The notes beneath the pieces are model-generated. The model was given only the letters and a program-made list of their open reading frames with translations. It was not told where the DNA came from and made no database searches. Position numbers and translations under genes: made by a program. A stretch of DNA of 64,000 nt from NCBI RefSeq assembly GCF_040703125.1, contig NZ_CP160035.1:2383001-2447000 (forward strand). Reading direction: 5' to 3'. This DNA comes from Flavobacterium ovatum (GTDB lineage: Bacteria; Bacteroidota; Bacteroidia; Flavobacteriales; Flavobacteriaceae). Positions 43,768 through 52,511 of the stretch are shown here, in pieces (within the stretch, counting starts at the first letter, position 1; every line of letters begins with the position of its first letter).

Positions 43768-45558
43768 ATGAAAAAAGGAGAAGAAAACACAACGGAAACC
43801 AAAAAAGTAGTTTATCACGTTTTTACAAGACTTTTTGGGAATACTAATACAACTAATAAGCCTTGGGGAACCATTGAAGAAAATGGAGTAGGGAAGTTCA
43901 ACGATTTTACACCAAAAGCATTACGAGAAATTAAAAAATTGGGAGTGACTCATATTTGGTACACAGGAGTGCCACATCATGCATTGATTAATAACTATAC
44001 AAATATTGGAATTTCTAATGATCATCCCACAGTTGTAAAAGGAAGAGCGGGGTCGCCTTATGCTGTTAAGGATTATTATAATGTAAATCCTGATTTAGCC
44101 GTGAATCCCGAAAAGCGCTTAGCCGAATTTGAAGCTTTGATTACACGTACACATAAAGCAGGAATGAAAGTAATTATTGATATTGTTCCCAATCATGTGG
44201 CTCGTAGATATGAAGGAAAGACAAATCCAAAAGGGGTAAAAGATTTTGGTGCCAATGATGATACTTCAGTAGAATACAGTCGTGATAATAACTTTTATTA
44301 TATCCCTAATTCACAGTTTGAGTTGCCTGATATTGAAAAGCCTTTGGGTGGAGAATCCAATCCTTTACTGGATGAACCATTTGTAGAAATCCCTGCCAAA
44401 TGGACGGGAAATGGCTCTAGAATGGCACGTCCAGATAAAAATGACTGGTACGAGACAGCCAAAATAAATTATGGTGTTCGTCCTGATGGTGGATTGGATT
44501 TTCCTAATTTACCATGGGGTTATGATACTGAATCTTATGAAAAACATCACGAATTTTGGAAAGATAAAGTAGTGCCTGATTCCTGGTACAAGTTCAGAGA
44601 CATTGCTTTGTATTGGACTAAAAAAGGTGTGGATGGATTTCGTTATGATATGGCAGAATTGGTTCCATTTGAGTTTTGGAGTTTTATGAATTCGTCTATA
44701 AAAATGAAAAATCCAGATGCTTTTTTGTTAGCGGAAGTTTATAATCCGGATGCTTATTATAACTATATCAAAATGGGTAAAATGGATTATCTATATGATA
44801 AAGTGGGGACTTATGATAAGTTGAAAGATGTGATTCAAGGGCGTTCATGGCCAGATGAATTGACTCAAATCCAATATGATTTATGGGATGTTAGCCACCA
44901 TATGTTAAAGTTTTTAGACAATCATGATGAGCAACGGGTAGCAAGTCCTGAATTTGCAGGTTGTGGAGAAAAAGGAAAACCCATGATGGTTATTTCGGCA
45001 ACGATAAGTTCTGCGCCAGTAATGATTTATTTTGGTCAAGAAGTAGGAGAAGCAGCTAATGAAAATGCCGGTTTTGGAACTCATTCTCGAACTTCAATTT
45101 TTGATTATGTAGGTGTTCCGTCTCACCAACGTTGGGTAAATAATGGAGAATTTGATGGAGGACAACTTACTTCTGAAGAAACTTCGCTTCGTGATTTTTA
45201 CAAACGTTTGTTAAATTTCACTTTGAAAAGTCCAGCATTGATGGGAGATTTTCAAGAAATTCAATTTGCTAACCGTTATCATACACAGGGTTATGATACC
45301 GGTATTTATAGTTATACACGTTGGTCTGATACTCAAAAGTTAATTATTGTAGCTAATTTTTCAGCAGATACAACCAGTACATTTGAATTGAAAGTTCCTA
45401 ATCTTGTAATTGAAAAATGGGGATTAAAGGATGGTAAATACAAATTAACCGATCAGTTATACAAGAAAACAAAATTAATCATGCAGGTTGTAAATGGAGA
45501 TGGCTTAATTTCAATCCAGTTAGCTCCTTTGGAATCATTTGTGTTAGAGTTACAATAG
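43768..45558 (+). CDS. Alpha-amylase family glycoside hydrolase (GH13)
   Basis: The protein has 596 residues and no signal peptide, so it is probably cytoplasmic. The GH13 regions are visible: VIIDIVPNHVARR (region I), DGFRYDMAEL with the nucleophile Asp (region II), FLLAEVYNP with the acid/base Glu (region III) and FLDNHDEQR with the transition-state Asp (region IV). The N-terminus YHVFTRLFGNTNTTNKPWGT matches a Bacteroidota branch of the family. It likely hydrolyses intracellular alpha-glucans or maltodextrins. No sus genes are near. It ends before a perfect palindromic terminator. Confidence 0.93.
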   Translation: MKKGEENTTETKKVVYHVFTRLFGNTNTTNKPWGTIEENGVGKFNDFTPKALREIKKLGVTHIWYTGVPHHALINNYTNIGISNDHPTVVKGRAGSPYAVKDYYNVNPDLAVNPEKRLAEFEALITRTHKAGMKVIIDIVPNHVARRYEGKTNPKGVKDFGANDDTSVEYSRDNNFYYIPNSQFELPDIEKPLGGESNPLLDEPFVEIPAKWTGNGSRMARPDKNDWYETAKINYGVRPDGGLDFPNLPWGYDTESYEKHHEFWKDKVVPDSWYKFRDIALYWTKKGVDGFRYDMAELVPFEFWSFMNSSIKMKNPDAFLLAEVYNPDAYYNYIKMGKMDYLYDKVGTYDKLKDVIQGRSWPDELTQIQYDLWDVSHHMLKFLDNHDEQRVASPEFAGCGEKGKPMMVISATISSAPVMIYFGQEVGEAANENAGFGTHSRTSIFDYVGVPSHQRWVNNGEFDGGQLTSEETSLRDFYKRLLNFTLKSPALMGDFQEIQFANRYHTQGYDTGIYSYTRWSDTQKLIIVANFSADTTSTFELKVPNLVIEKWGLKDGKYKLTDQLYKKTKLIMQVVNGDGLISIQLAPLESFVLELQ

Positions 45559-45580
45559 AGAATTGATTTTACAGATAATA

Positions 45581-45618
45581 AAAAAAGCTGATGTGTAAAT
45601 TTACACATCAGCTTTTTT
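45581..45618. terminator. Palindromic bidirectional terminator
   Basis: The 38-bp stretch is a perfect inverted repeat (A6, GCTGATGTGTAAA and its complement, T6). It lies between the convergent amylase (+) and superoxide dismutase (-) genes. Confidence 0.93.
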
Positions 45619-45619
45619 A

Positions 45620-46399
45620 TTATCTGTATTTTCTTCGGGTGGTTGCTAAGTAAGCTTCGTTTATTTTTTTCCAGTTTAGGACGTTATAAAAGGATTCAAT
45701 GTAGCTTCTACGTCTGTATTGGTAGCCCAAATAGTAAGCATGTTCCCATAAATCTAAAGCAATAATTGGTGTTCCTTGTATTACTGCATTTCGCATCAAG
45801 GGGTTGTCTTGGTTTTGAGTGCTTGTTATTTGAAGTTTTCCTGCTTTATCCACAACAAGCCACACCCAAGAGGAAGCAAACTGTTTGCTGGCTTCAGCTG
45901 AAAAGTTTATTTTAAAATTTTCATAAGATCCAAAATCTCTATTAATAAGAGAGGCTATTGTGTCAGTAGGTTTCCCGCCAGCATTAGGAGCCATTGATTT
46001 CCAATATAAGTTGTGGTTATAATATCCGCCAGCATTATTTCTTAATTCGGAATTATTTAGATCTAGTTTTGCTAAAACTTCCTCAATAGATAAATTTTCT
46101 AAACCTGTTCCAGCAATGGCTTTATTAAAGTTGTTGGTATAGGTAAGATAATGTTTAGAGTAATGAGTTTCTAAAGTTAATGGGGAAACTGTTGGCGCAA
46201 GGGCATCATATGCATATGGTAATTTATCCATTAAGAAAGAACCTGGTTCAGCTCTAACGTCTTCAGGGAAACCTATGGTAATCTTTTCTTGGGCAGTAGG
46301 CAAAGGAACCTCGACTACTTCGGTATATTTTTTTTTGTTACAGGAAATAAAGAAAAGGACTGATAATGTACTTACTATAAAGAAATTATTCGTTTTCAT
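45620..46399 (-). CDS. Lipoprotein superoxide dismutase (Fe/Mn family)
   Basis: The protein has 259 residues. The N-terminus carries a lipoprotein signal (IVSTLSVLFFISC, Cys20) and a 40-residue linker, then a complete Fe/Mn SOD domain. The metal ligands are in LETHYSKHY (His), YYNHNLYWKSM (His) and DLWEHAYYLGYQ (Asp and His). It converts superoxide to hydrogen peroxide and oxygen. The lipobox implies location at the envelope, unlike usual cytoplasmic SodA/SodB. It overlaps the acyl-CoA-binding protein gene by 14 bp at its start and is the last gene of the membrane-lipid cluster. Confidence 0.93.
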   Translation of the reverse strand: MKTNNFFIVSTLSVLFFISCNKKKYTEVVEVPLPTAQEKITIGFPEDVRAEPGSFLMDKLPYAYDALAPTVSPLTLETHYSKHYLTYTNNFNKAIAGTGLENLSIEEVLAKLDLNNSELRNNAGGYYNHNLYWKSMAPNAGGKPTDTIASLINRDFGSYENFKINFSAEASKQFASSWVWLVVDKAGKLQITSTQNQDNPLMRNAVIQGTPIIALDLWEHAYYLGYQYRRRSYIESFYNVLNWKKINEAYLATTRRKYR

Positions 46400-46679
46400 T
46401 GGAATTAGGGTTTTCTAAAAGTGAGTTGATGATTTCGATATATCTTTTCTTGGCTTCTGATGTAGAGATATGACTAATTTGCATCCAAGCATTTGTTTTA
46501 AATGCGTCTCTTAGATGGAATGTTGCGTTTGCTTGTTTTGATTCAATTGTCCCAAAAGTTGCTTGTTTGTAATAGGCATATAGGCGCAATTGAACGTCTT
46601 GTGGTAAAGAGGCTTGACTCATTTCCGAAGCCTTTTGTAATGCCTCTTGGAACTGTATTTCTAGATCTTTTTTACCCAT
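46386..46679 (-). CDS. Acyl-CoA-binding protein
   Basis: The 97-residue protein matches the four-helix ACBP fold: FQEALQKASEMSQAS, QLRLYAYYKQATFG (conserved YxxYKQAT) and DAFKTNAWMQI (conserved AWxxW-like position), then KKRYIEIINSL. ACBP binds long-chain acyl-CoA esters and is typical of eukaryotes but found in some bacteria. It lies directly after psd (one-base overlap, 46679) and overlaps the SOD gene, within a cdsA-psd phospholipid cluster. That suggests a role in delivering acyl-CoA or buffering its level. Confidence 0.9.
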   Translation of the reverse strand: MGKKDLEIQFQEALQKASEMSQASLPQDVQLRLYAYYKQATFGTIESKQANATFHLRDAFKTNAWMQISHISTSEAKKRYIEIINSLLENPNSNENE

Positions 46680-47332
46680 TATTCTTTAGTTGCAATAATT
46701 GTTTTTCCTCCTATGGCTTTTTGGTTTAGAACCACATTTAATTTAGTTCCGATAGGTAAAAATAAATCTACTCTTGACCCAAACTTAATAAAACCAGCAT
46801 CAGTTCCTTGAACGACTTGCATTCCTTCTTGTGCGTAATTTACAATTCTACGTGCTAATGCACCAGCAATTTGGCGATACAAAATAGAACCAAAAGTTTT
46901 ATTGTCAATAACAATCGTTGTTCTTTCATTTTCTTCACTAGCTTTAGGATGCCAAGCAACTAAAAATTTACCTGGATGGTATTTACTAAATTTGATCAAT
47001 CCAGTCATCGCGTAACGGGTAACGTGTACGTTGATTGGCGACATAAAAATAGATACTTGTAGGCGTTTGTCTTTGAAATACTCACCTTCGTATACTTCTT
47101 CGATAACCACTACTTTACCATCTACAGGAGCCAGAATATGGTTCTCATTGATAATGGCAGATCTTTTAGGGTTTCTGAAAAATTGTAAAATAATGATCAA
47201 AATTAAAAGGGCACTAATTTGCATTAGTTTTTTTACCCATTCGATATCAACAATTTGATCCGATACTAATAGTACAGTTACAGTGAAAATAATTCCTAAT
47301 AAAATGGTCTTGATTCCTTCTTTATGAAACAT
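46679..47332 (-). CDS. psd: Phosphatidylserine decarboxylase
   Basis: This 217-residue protein is the short PSD form. Two membrane segments lie at the N-terminus (ILLGIIFTVTVLLVSDQIV and ISALLILIIILQFF), followed by NHILAPVDGKVVVIEEV. FIKFGSRVDLFLP contains the Gly-Ser self-cleavage site that generates the pyruvoyl alpha chain. It makes phosphatidylethanolamine from phosphatidylserine. It overlaps cdsA upstream by 11 bp and the ACBP gene by one base, so the operon is tightly coupled. Confidence 0.95.
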   Translation of the reverse strand: MFHKEGIKTILLGIIFTVTVLLVSDQIVDIEWVKKLMQISALLILIIILQFFRNPKRSAIINENHILAPVDGKVVVIEEVYEGEYFKDKRLQVSIFMSPINVHVTRYAMTGLIKFSKYHPGKFLVAWHPKASEENERTTIVIDNKTFGSILYRQIAGALARRIVNYAQEGMQVVQGTDAGFIKFGSRVDLFLPIGTKLNVVLNQKAIGGKTIIATKE

Positions 47333-48167
47333 AATTTAAAATTTGATAAAATAAAAATACAATTGGTGCTACAAATATAACACTATCTAGTCGATCTAGT
47401 ACGCCTCCATGTCCTGGCATTATTTTTCCGCTGTCTTTAACTTCAGCTACTCGTTTGAATTTGGATTCAATTAAATCACCAATGGTGCCAAAAACGCCAA
47501 CAATTACGGCAATCACAATCCAAATATACAAATTTGACTCGGCAATTTGAATATAATATTTAGCAATAATATAACTAGCTAATACGGTGAAAAAAACTCC
47601 TCCAAAAAAACCTTCGAATGTTTTTTTAGGTGAAATTCGTTCAAATAGTTTAGTTTTTCCTATAGATTTCCCCACGATATAAGCAAAGGAATCGTTAGTC
47701 CAAATCAAAATAAAAATACTAATAAGAATTTTAGGGTTGTACCCTGTTTTTCCAAATGGAATTTTAGTAATAATTATAAATGGAAGTATAATGTATCCAA
47801 TAAGATAAATGTATTTTGATAATGAGTTTATTGTTAATGCTTTACTGTCAAATAAGAAATGAATGCATTTTGCGGATACAAATAATGTTGTGCCTAATAC
47901 GATTAAATCAAACGTTTTGTTGAATTTAAGAGAAAGTAAAATGCCATTTGTTGCGAAAGTTATACTATAGAAAAAAGCATAACATAGTGTCGCTATCAAA
48001 AATGGAGCTATTTTGTTAATTTTTACCAACGAGCAAAATTCAACCGTAGCAGTTAATAGGAATGCACCAAAAAGTATAAAAAAACTTTCTGTAGAATATA
48101 AGATGCTAAATATTAATAAAAATACATATACAGCGCCTGACAAAGATCTCTTGAGGGTTTCATTCAT
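47322..48167 (-). CDS. cdsA: Phosphatidate cytidylyltransferase
   Basis: This 281-residue membrane protein has about eight hydrophobic segments. The family signature is near the C-terminus: VAEVKDSGKIMPGHGGVLDR followed by LDS. It forms CDP-diacylglycerol from phosphatidate and CTP, upstream of Psd in phospholipid synthesis. The start lies 1 bp after the stop of the LUD-domain gene, and the end overlaps psd. The length is normal and the gene is intact. Confidence 0.95.
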   Translation of the reverse strand: MNETLKRSLSGAVYVFLLIFSILYSTESFFILFGAFLLTATVEFCSLVKINKIAPFLIATLCYAFFYSITFATNGILLSLKFNKTFDLIVLGTTLFVSAKCIHFLFDSKALTINSLSKYIYLIGYIILPFIIITKIPFGKTGYNPKILISIFILIWTNDSFAYIVGKSIGKTKLFERISPKKTFEGFFGGVFFTVLASYIIAKYYIQIAESNLYIWIVIAVIVGVFGTIGDLIESKFKRVAEVKDSGKIMPGHGGVLDRLDSVIFVAPIVFLFYQILNYVS

Positions 48168-48168
48168 T

Positions 48169-48771
48169 TTAAAGATCTTCTAGAAGCAATAGATAAAGGT
48201 TTTTTGCAGAACTTCCATATTGTGTAAAATCTTCTTCTTTTGCTTTTTCAAAATATTTTATGGCTGTAATATTCGTTGGGTAATTCCCTTCGTATTTCTT
48301 TTTTATAGCACTAAGACCATCAGTTTTAAAAGCAAGTATTTGACTTGTTTTTGCGAAAATGATGATGTTAGCAGGTAGCTCATGTGGTTTGTGTTGTTTG
48401 ATTTGTCGAGATGAAAACAAGACAGAACCTTCTTCCGCAATAAGATTTTCACAACCTGAAAATAAAAATTTAGGAACACTAGCTTTTGCGTATGTTAGTT
48501 TATTTTCATCCAAGATGTTAAATAGATTGGACTCATAACAGAGGACTTCACTTTCGTACCAATCATTTTCTTCTAATATGTTTTCAAATTGGTCTTTAAC
48601 TTCTTCTTGGTTTTCGCAATATAAAAATTTACCACCATTTTTTTTAAAATTATACATGAACTGCTCATCTATAGTCATGTTTTTTTCAGAAAAAGAATTT
48701 TCATTTTCTTTGTCATTATCTTCTTCTGAAGCCGGACTACTAGAACCAAAAAGTTTACTGAAAATACTCAT
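48169..48771 (-). CDS. LUD (lactate utilisation LutC/DUF162) domain protein
   Basis: The protein has about 200 residues. Its N-terminus MSIFSKLFGSSS is followed by an acidic linker. The core EEDNDKENENSFSEKNMTID, KYNFKKNGGKFLYCENQEEV-like region and EEGSVLFSSRQIK fit the LUD fold (NAGB/RpiA-like). The frame extends to 48813, but a TATCTTTG promoter at 48811-48818 overlaps that extension, so ATG 48771 is chosen. The LutAB partners are absent and the gene leads a phospholipid operon, so a role in lactate oxidation is doubtful. It is 1 bp from cdsA. Confidence 0.75.
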   Translation of the reverse strand: MSIFSKLFGSSSPASEEDNDKENENSFSEKNMTIDEQFMYNFKKNGGKFLYCENQEEVKDQFENILEENDWYESEVLCYESNLFNILDENKLTYAKASVPKFLFSGCENLIAEEGSVLFSSRQIKQHKPHELPANIIIFAKTSQILAFKTDGLSAIKKKYEGNYPTNITAIKYFEKAKEEDFTQYGSSAKNLYLLLLEDL

Positions 48772-48810
48772 ATTATAAAAAGGGGCTTTATTTGTTATCT
48801 GAAAAACGTT

Positions 48811-48818
48811 CAAAGATA
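48811..48818 (-). promoter_or_regulatory. Promoter -7 element of the LUD-cdsA-psd operon
   Basis: TATCTTTG on the minus strand lies 39 bp before the chosen ATG at 48771. It directly follows, and slightly overlaps, the terminator of ftsH. Confidence 0.65.
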
Positions 48819-48820
48819 AA

Positions 48821-48859
48821 AAAATCTTAATTCAAAAGTGTTTTTTGAATTAAGATTTT
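48821..48859 (-). terminator. Terminator of ftsH
   Basis: The 17-bp perfect stem AAAATCTTAATTCAAAA / TTTTGAATTAAGATTTT lies 27 bp past the ftsH stop on the minus strand and insulates it from the next promoter. Confidence 0.85.
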
Positions 48860-48885
48860 AAAATTATTTATAAATAAAGTCTTTA

Positions 48886-50814
48886 TTAAGACACTACTTC
48901 CCCTAGATTTTTGTCAAAAGTTCTTTTTCCAAATATTGTTTCTAAGTCATCTTTGAAAATCACTTCTTTTTCAATCAAGATAGCAGCAAGGTCATTCAGT
49001 TTATCTTTGTTTTCTTCTAAAATAGCAATAGCCCTTTGGTATTGACTTTCAATAAGTAAGGATATTTCGCTGTCAATGATCTTAGCAGTTTCTTCAGAAT
49101 ACGGTTTTGCGAAATTGTATTCGTTTTGGCCTGTTGAATCATAATAAGTAACATTTCCTATTTTGTCATTCAAGCCATATATAGTAACCATAGCACGAGC
49201 TTGTTTGGTTACTTTCTCTAAGTCACTTAAAGCTCCTGTAGAAATTCGGTTAAAAATCACTTTTTCTGCCGCTCTACCACCCATTGTAGCACACATTTCG
49301 TCTAGCATTTGATCTGGACGAACAATTTGGCGCTCTTCGGGTAAGTACCAAGCCGCTCCTAAACTTTGACCTCTAGGAACAATAGTTACTTTGATTAGTG
49401 GGGCAGCATGTTCTAGCATCCAACTTACTGTGGCGTGTCCTGCTTCGTGAATAGCAATTGCTTTCTTTTCTTCAGGAGTTACAATTTTGTTTTTCTTTTC
49501 TAGACCTCCCACGATACGATCTACAGCATCTAAGAAATCTTGTTTGTCAACTGCTGTTTTGTTGTAACGTGCAGCAATCAAAGCTGCTTCATTACATACG
49601 TTAGCGATATCTGCTCCAGAAAAACCAGGTGTTTGTTTGGCTAAAAAGTCTAAATCAAGACCTTCTACTTTTTTCAATGGTGCTAAATGCACTTTGAAAA
49701 TTTCGGCACGCTCGCGAATGTCTGGTAAGTCAACAAAAATTTGTCTGTCAAAACGTCCGGCACGCATTAAAGCTTTATCCAGAACGTCCGCTCTGTTAGT
49801 TGCTGCTAATACAATTACATTTGTATTGCTGCCAAAACCATCCATTTCTGTTAGTAATTGGTTTAATGTGTTTTCACGTTCGTCATTACCACCTGACATA
49901 TTATTTTTCCCTCTCGCTCTACCAACAGCATCAATTTCATCAATAAAAATGATAGAAGGCGATTTTTCTTTAGCTTGTTTAAATAGGTCACGTACTCTAG
50001 AAGCACCAACACCTACAAACATTTCCACAAAGTCAGAACCGGATAAAGAGAAAAACGGTACTTGAGCTTCACCAGCGACAGCTTTCGCTAATAAAGTTTT
50101 ACCTGTTCCAGGTGAACCTACTAGTAAGGCTCCTTTAGGGATTTTACCTCCCAAATTGGTGTATTTTTCAGGATTTTTCAAGAATTCTACAATTTCTTGT
50201 ATTTCTTCTTTAGCTCCTTCAAGACCAGCAACATCTTTAAAAGTTGTTTTTACATCTGTTTTTTCGTCAAAAAGTTTGGCTTTTGATTTGCCAATGTTGA
50301 AGATTTGACCTCCGCCACCTCCGCCACCACCTGACATTTTACGCATGATAAACAACCATACTCCAATGATGATGATGATAGGTAATAAACTGATGATGAT
50401 ATCAGACCAATTGCTTTTAGCTAAAAAGTTAAAATCTTTTAGTTTTCCTTCTTCAACAGCTTTTTCTAACTTGGTTTGAAAAATTTGATCGTTTCCAATC
50501 TCAAAAGTATATTGAGGACCTTTGGTATTTGGTCTGTCAAATAGGTCTTTTGATACTTTTTTATGTTCAGCAAGTTTTAAAGCATCTGCTTTTAAGAAAA
50601 CTTCTGCTTCTGATTTGTTGTAAACAATTACTTTGTCAATTTGCCCTTTATCTAAAAAAACATTGAATTTAGATGAAGTCAATTGAGCAGGTTCTTGAAT
50701 ATTTGAACCACCAGTTACGAAACTAATAAATAAGAAAATAAGTAATATGGCCGTATAAACTAACCAAGGGCTTACTTTAAATTTATTTGGAGTTGGATTA
50801 TTATTTTTTGCCAT
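48886..50814 (-). CDS. ftsH: ATP-dependent zinc metalloprotease FtsH
   Basis: The protein has 642 residues. Two membrane segments (AILLIFLFISFVTGG and IIISLLPIIIIIGVWLFIM) flank a periplasmic domain of about 110 residues. A Gly-rich linker follows, then the AAA+ core with Walker A GSPGTGKT at about 230, SIIFIDEIDAVG (Walker B) and the SRH. The zinc protease motif is HEAGH at about 452. It degrades misfolded membrane proteins and regulatory substrates, and can process ssrA-tagged proteins in other bacteria. It follows rsfS by 16 bp. Confidence 0.97.
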   Translation of the reverse strand: MAKNNNPTPNKFKVSPWLVYTAILLIFLFISFVTGGSNIQEPAQLTSSKFNVFLDKGQIDKVIVYNKSEAEVFLKADALKLAEHKKVSKDLFDRPNTKGPQYTFEIGNDQIFQTKLEKAVEEGKLKDFNFLAKSNWSDIIISLLPIIIIIGVWLFIMRKMSGGGGGGGGQIFNIGKSKAKLFDEKTDVKTTFKDVAGLEGAKEEIQEIVEFLKNPEKYTNLGGKIPKGALLVGSPGTGKTLLAKAVAGEAQVPFFSLSGSDFVEMFVGVGASRVRDLFKQAKEKSPSIIFIDEIDAVGRARGKNNMSGGNDERENTLNQLLTEMDGFGSNTNVIVLAATNRADVLDKALMRAGRFDRQIFVDLPDIRERAEIFKVHLAPLKKVEGLDLDFLAKQTPGFSGADIANVCNEAALIAARYNKTAVDKQDFLDAVDRIVGGLEKKNKIVTPEEKKAIAIHEAGHATVSWMLEHAAPLIKVTIVPRGQSLGAAWYLPEERQIVRPDQMLDEMCATMGGRAAEKVIFNRISTGALSDLEKVTKQARAMVTIYGLNDKIGNVTYYDSTGQNEYNFAKPYSEETAKIIDSEISLLIESQYQRAIAILEENKDKLNDLAAILIEKEVIFKDDLETIFGKRTFDKNLGEVVS

Positions 50815-50830
50815 TCTATATTTTTGTCTT

Positions 50831-51202
50831 TTAGTATTTGTTTTCTATAGTAGTGATTTTAGCATCGCCCCATAGACTTTCAATATTATAATATTCTCTG
50901 ATATGTTTTTGGAAAACATGTACTACAATATTAACATAATCCATAAGAACCCACTCAGCGTTATCTGTTCCCTCGATATGCCATGGCTTATCTTTTAGTT
51001 CCTTAGATACTGTTTTTTGGATGGAGTTTACAATGGCGTTAACCTGAGTATTTGAATTTCCGTTACAAATAATAAAATAATCACAAACGGAAGTATCTAT
51101 ATCTCTTAAATCAAGAATATCTATGTCATTACCTTTTACTTCTTCTATTCCTTTTATGATGTTCGCTAAGAGATCATCATTATTTACTGTTTTTTTTGCC
51201 AT
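50831..51202 (-). CDS. rsfS: Ribosome silencing factor RsfS
   Basis: The 123-residue protein of the RsfS/Iojap family binds ribosomal protein L14 (uL14) and blocks joining of the subunits under starvation. Family features are DIDILDLRDIDTSVCDYFII, NTQVNAIVNSI, PWHIEGTDNAEWVLMDY and VVHVFQKHIREYYNIESLW. It is the first gene of rsfS-ftsH, with a TAACTTTG promoter element at 51228-51235, 26 bp upstream of the ATG. It is divergent from birA. Confidence 0.95.
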   Translation of the reverse strand: MAKKTVNNDDLLANIIKGIEEVKGNDIDILDLRDIDTSVCDYFIICNGNSNTQVNAIVNSIQKTVSKELKDKPWHIEGTDNAEWVLMDYVNIVVHVFQKHIREYYNIESLWGDAKITTIENKY

Positions 51203-51227
51203 GAATTATTTTATGTGTGTAAGTTCG

Positions 51228-51235
51228 CAAAGTTA
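51228..51235 (-). promoter_or_regulatory. Promoter -7 element of rsfS-ftsH
   Basis: TAACTTTG on the minus strand matches TANNTTTG, 26 bp before the rsfS start. No clear -33 element is seen. Confidence 0.55.
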
Positions 51236-51300
51236 TCATTTTTTGTCATTATTTTTGAACCTTAACATAATATTAAATTACGTCTGTCAAATAATAACTA

Positions 51301-52032
51301 ATGAAACTAATCAAACTCAATGCCATAGATTCTACAAATGATTTTCTCAAAGCCTTAATAATAAAGGAAAAGGTTGAAAACTTCACCGTTGTTACAACCG
51401 AAAGACAGACAAATGGAAAAGGACAAATGGGGTCTATTTGGGAAACAGAAGAGGGTAAGAATCTCATAATGAGTGTTTTTGTTAAGGATTCTATTTCAGG
51501 TGTTGATGAGATATTTAATTTAAATGTAACCGTTGCAGTTTCCATAATTCAAGCCCTAGAAACTTTTAAGATCCCTCAATTGAGTATTAAATGGCCTAAC
51601 GACATTATGTCATATCAATTTAAAATAGGTGGCATTTTAATAGAAAATAGCCTAAAGCCAGATGGAAACGTTCATTCTGTTATCGGTTTGGGGTTGAATG
51701 TTAATCAAATTAAATTTGATCATTTACCCAAAGCTTCCTCTTTATCGGTAATTTGTAAAAAGGAATTTGATAAAGTGGCCATTTTACAAGCGATTATTGA
51801 AAAAATAAAAGAAAACGTAATACTCCTTTCTGAAAATCCACTAACAATTTGGAAGACCTATTCGGGTTTACTATTCAAAGTAGGAATTCCAATGGCTTTT
51901 AAAAATAGTAGAACTCACCAAAATTTTATGGGTATTATCCAAGGTGTTGATTCAAATGGTCAACTTCAAGTACAATTAGTAGATGACAGTATTGCAAACT
52001 ACGGAGTTAAAGAAATTCAAATGCTATATTAG
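51301..52032 (+). CDS. birA: Biotin-[acetyl-CoA-carboxylase] ligase
   Basis: The protein has 243 residues and is the short (group I) form without the N-terminal DNA-binding domain of E. coli BirA, so it is an enzyme but not a repressor. The N-terminus MKLIKLNAIDSTNDFLK contains the conserved STN. TTERQTNGKGQMGSIWE is the biotin/ATP loop (GRGRxGR-like, here NGKGQMGS), and SIKWPNDIM is the KWPND motif. It attaches biotin to carboxyl-carrier proteins. It is divergent from rsfS and ends before a very strong terminator. Confidence 0.95.
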   Translation: MKLIKLNAIDSTNDFLKALIIKEKVENFTVVTTERQTNGKGQMGSIWETEEGKNLIMSVFVKDSISGVDEIFNLNVTVAVSIIQALETFKIPQLSIKWPNDIMSYQFKIGGILIENSLKPDGNVHSVIGLGLNVNQIKFDHLPKASSLSVICKKEFDKVAILQAIIEKIKENVILLSENPLTIWKTYSGLLFKVGIPMAFKNSRTHQNFMGIIQGVDSNGQLQVQLVDDSIANYGVKEIQMLY

Positions 52033-52050
52033 GAAATTTAAATTATCTTA

Positions 52051-52098
52051 TAAACAACAATTCCCTTTTAGTCAAAACTAAAAGGGAATTGTTGTTTA
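52051..52098. terminator. Bidirectional terminator between birA and the SRPBCC gene
   Basis: The perfect 22-bp stem (arms 52051-52072 and 52077-52098) has a 4-nt CAAA loop. It is the longest stem of the window. Confidence 0.9.
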
Positions 52099-52112
52099 TA
52101 ATGTATGGTTGT

Positions 52113-52505
52113 TTATAGTTTACCCATATTACCAGCCAATGTTTCAATTAATTTACTAATAGGACCTTTAACCATCATTGCCATCATGGCGTTAAATTCG
52201 CCTTCAAAATCAAATTTAATAGCACTTGAGTTATCAGAAATACTATCAATGTTAGCTACTAAAGTAAACGGTAGTTTTCCTGATGCAGCCACTAATACAA
52301 TTTTATTTGGAGCAGTTTTTTCTTTTATTTTAAGATGGATTTCAGGCATACCTTTCAGGCCAAAAATAAAAGATTCATTTTCAACTACTTCAAATTTAGC
52401 GATGTTTTCAGGCATTAATTTTTTAAAATTGTGGACATCTGTCAACAAATTAAATAATTCTTGAGCTGATTTTTCAACAGTTACTTTTGGGCTTTTTAGA
52501 TTCAT
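52113..52505 (-). CDS. SRPBCC (START-like) family protein
   Basis: The 130-residue protein has a helix-grip fold layout: an N-terminal strand (SPKVTVEKSAQELFNLLTDV) with a first helix, then LMPENIAKFEV, beta strands and a C-terminal helix (KGPISKLIETLAGNMGKL). Such small proteins bind hydrophobic ligands; no specific ligand can be proposed. It starts 6 bp after the pyrE stop and is probably co-transcribed with pyrE. It has no signal peptide. Confidence 0.8.
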   Translation of the reverse strand: MNLKSPKVTVEKSAQELFNLLTDVHNFKKLMPENIAKFEVVENESFIFGLKGMPEIHLKIKEKTAPNKIVLVAASGKLPFTLVANIDSISDNSSAIKFDFEGEFNAMMAMMVKGPISKLIETLAGNMGKL

Positions 52506-52511
52506 CTTAAA

